Source: Patescibacteria group bacterium
GTDB lineage: Bacteria > Patescibacteriota > Minisyncoccia > Minisyncoccales > S141-161
Direction of reading: 5' to 3'
Length of the DNA: 6,188 nucleotides
Assembly (NCBI GenBank): GCA_015491015.1
Contig: WFWQ01000023.1
Coordinates: forward strand, 1-6,188
Shown here: piece by piece, positions 5,925 to 6,188 of the stretch
How the letters are laid out: every line of letters begins with the position of its first letter
Position numbering within the stretch: position 1 is the first letter of the stretch
Position numbers and translations under genes: made by a program
Notes under the pieces: generated by a model
The model's input: the letters and a program-made list of their open reading frames with translations, nothing else
Database searches by the model: none
Told to the model about the DNA's origin: nothing

Positions 5925-6188
5925 TAATTAAAGCTTTCAACTTGTTTAAAATTTGATCTTTAGTTGTTTCATCTTGAGCTTCAACTACTACTCTAATTAC
6001 TTCTTCAGTATTAGAAGGCCTCACCACAAACCACCAGTCTTTACTTTCAACTTTTATACCATCTAAAAAAGAAACTTTATATTCTGGGATTAAAAAGTTT
6101 TTTTTAACTCTTTCTAAAACTTCCGCTCTAGAACTTACTTTAAAAGTCAAAATCTCAGAGTAAGCGTACTTAATATATTCCCGTGAAA
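5917..6188 (-). CDS. Phosphomannomutase/phosphoglucomutase, C-terminal end (5' part beyond window)
   Basis: These are the last 89 residues of an alpha-D-phosphohexomutase, which interconverts hexose 1- and 6-phosphates for nucleotide-sugar and surface-polysaccharide synthesis. The frame stays open to the right edge, reading SREYIKYAYSEI before the TTG at 6150, so that TTG is an internal Leu codon. The fragment is domain IV: the helix RAEVLERVKKNF, the DGIKVESKDWWFVVRPSNTE strand and loop, and VIRVVVEAQDETTKDQILNKL. The loop RPSNTE is the phosphate-binding signature that positions the sugar phosphate and is intact. Substrate preference (mannose or glucose, or glucosamine for GlmM) is set partly by domain III, which is outside the window; RPSNTE favours the PMM/PGM group over GlmM, which usually has RxSGTE. 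The TAA overlaps the next gene's start by 8 bases. Confidence 0.9.
   Translation of the reverse strand, partial: SREYIKYAYSEILTFKVSSRAEVLERVKKNFLIPEYKVSFLDGIKVESKDWWFVVRPSNTEEVIRVVVEAQDETTKDQILNKLKALINA

Overview
The window is AT-rich and almost fully coding, with no stretch over about 55 bases lacking a gene. It holds housekeeping genes with very short spacers, and none of the five visible start codons has a well-placed Shine-Dalgarno motif. Three features fit a small-genome bacterium of the Patescibacteria/CPR, most likely Parcubacteria-like: a UvrC without its usual C-terminal helix-hairpin-helix domain, a membrane-anchored family 5 solute-binding protein with a peptidoglycan-binding-like domain inserted, and the compact SD-less layout. 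This assignment comes from recognising families and was not confirmed by any search. The standard bacterial code applies: UGA occurs only as a terminator, so the UGA=Gly code of Gracilibacteria/SR1 is not used.

Layout. Bases 1-582 (+) are the C-terminal part of uvrC, cut by the left edge. Everything else is on the minus strand. In transcription order from the right edge: the 3' end of a phosphomannomutase/phosphoglucomutase gene (cut by the right edge), a small four-helix membrane protein of the phage holin 4_2/YvlD type (8-base overlap), secG (3-base gap), a 650-residue solute-binding protein (5-base gap), tRNA-Leu(CAG) starting 3 bases after that stop codon, a 54-base spacer, the gene for ribonuclease J, and trpS (11-base gap). 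uvrC and trpS converge and share a TTAA as their overlapping stop codons.

How the parts fit. The first four minus-strand genes concern the envelope: sugar-phosphate precursors, an inner-membrane protein, the Sec translocon and an extracytoplasmic binding protein. The last three concern RNA: a tRNA, an RNA-processing nuclease and an aminoacyl-tRNA synthetase. The tRNA sits like a punctuation mark between them, so its processing would cut a long transcript in two.

The most interesting items are: the peptidoglycan-binding insertion, with the protein's only two cysteines at its two ends; the tRNA lodged between a stop codon and the RNase J leader, followed by a small hairpin, a T tract and a TTAGTTA heptamer repeat; a terminator-like hairpin for uvrC lying inside the trpS coding end; and the shortened UvrC. 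I saw no CRISPR array, mobile element, toxin-antitoxin pair or defence system, and no wholly new system. Most of the window is ordinary core genome.
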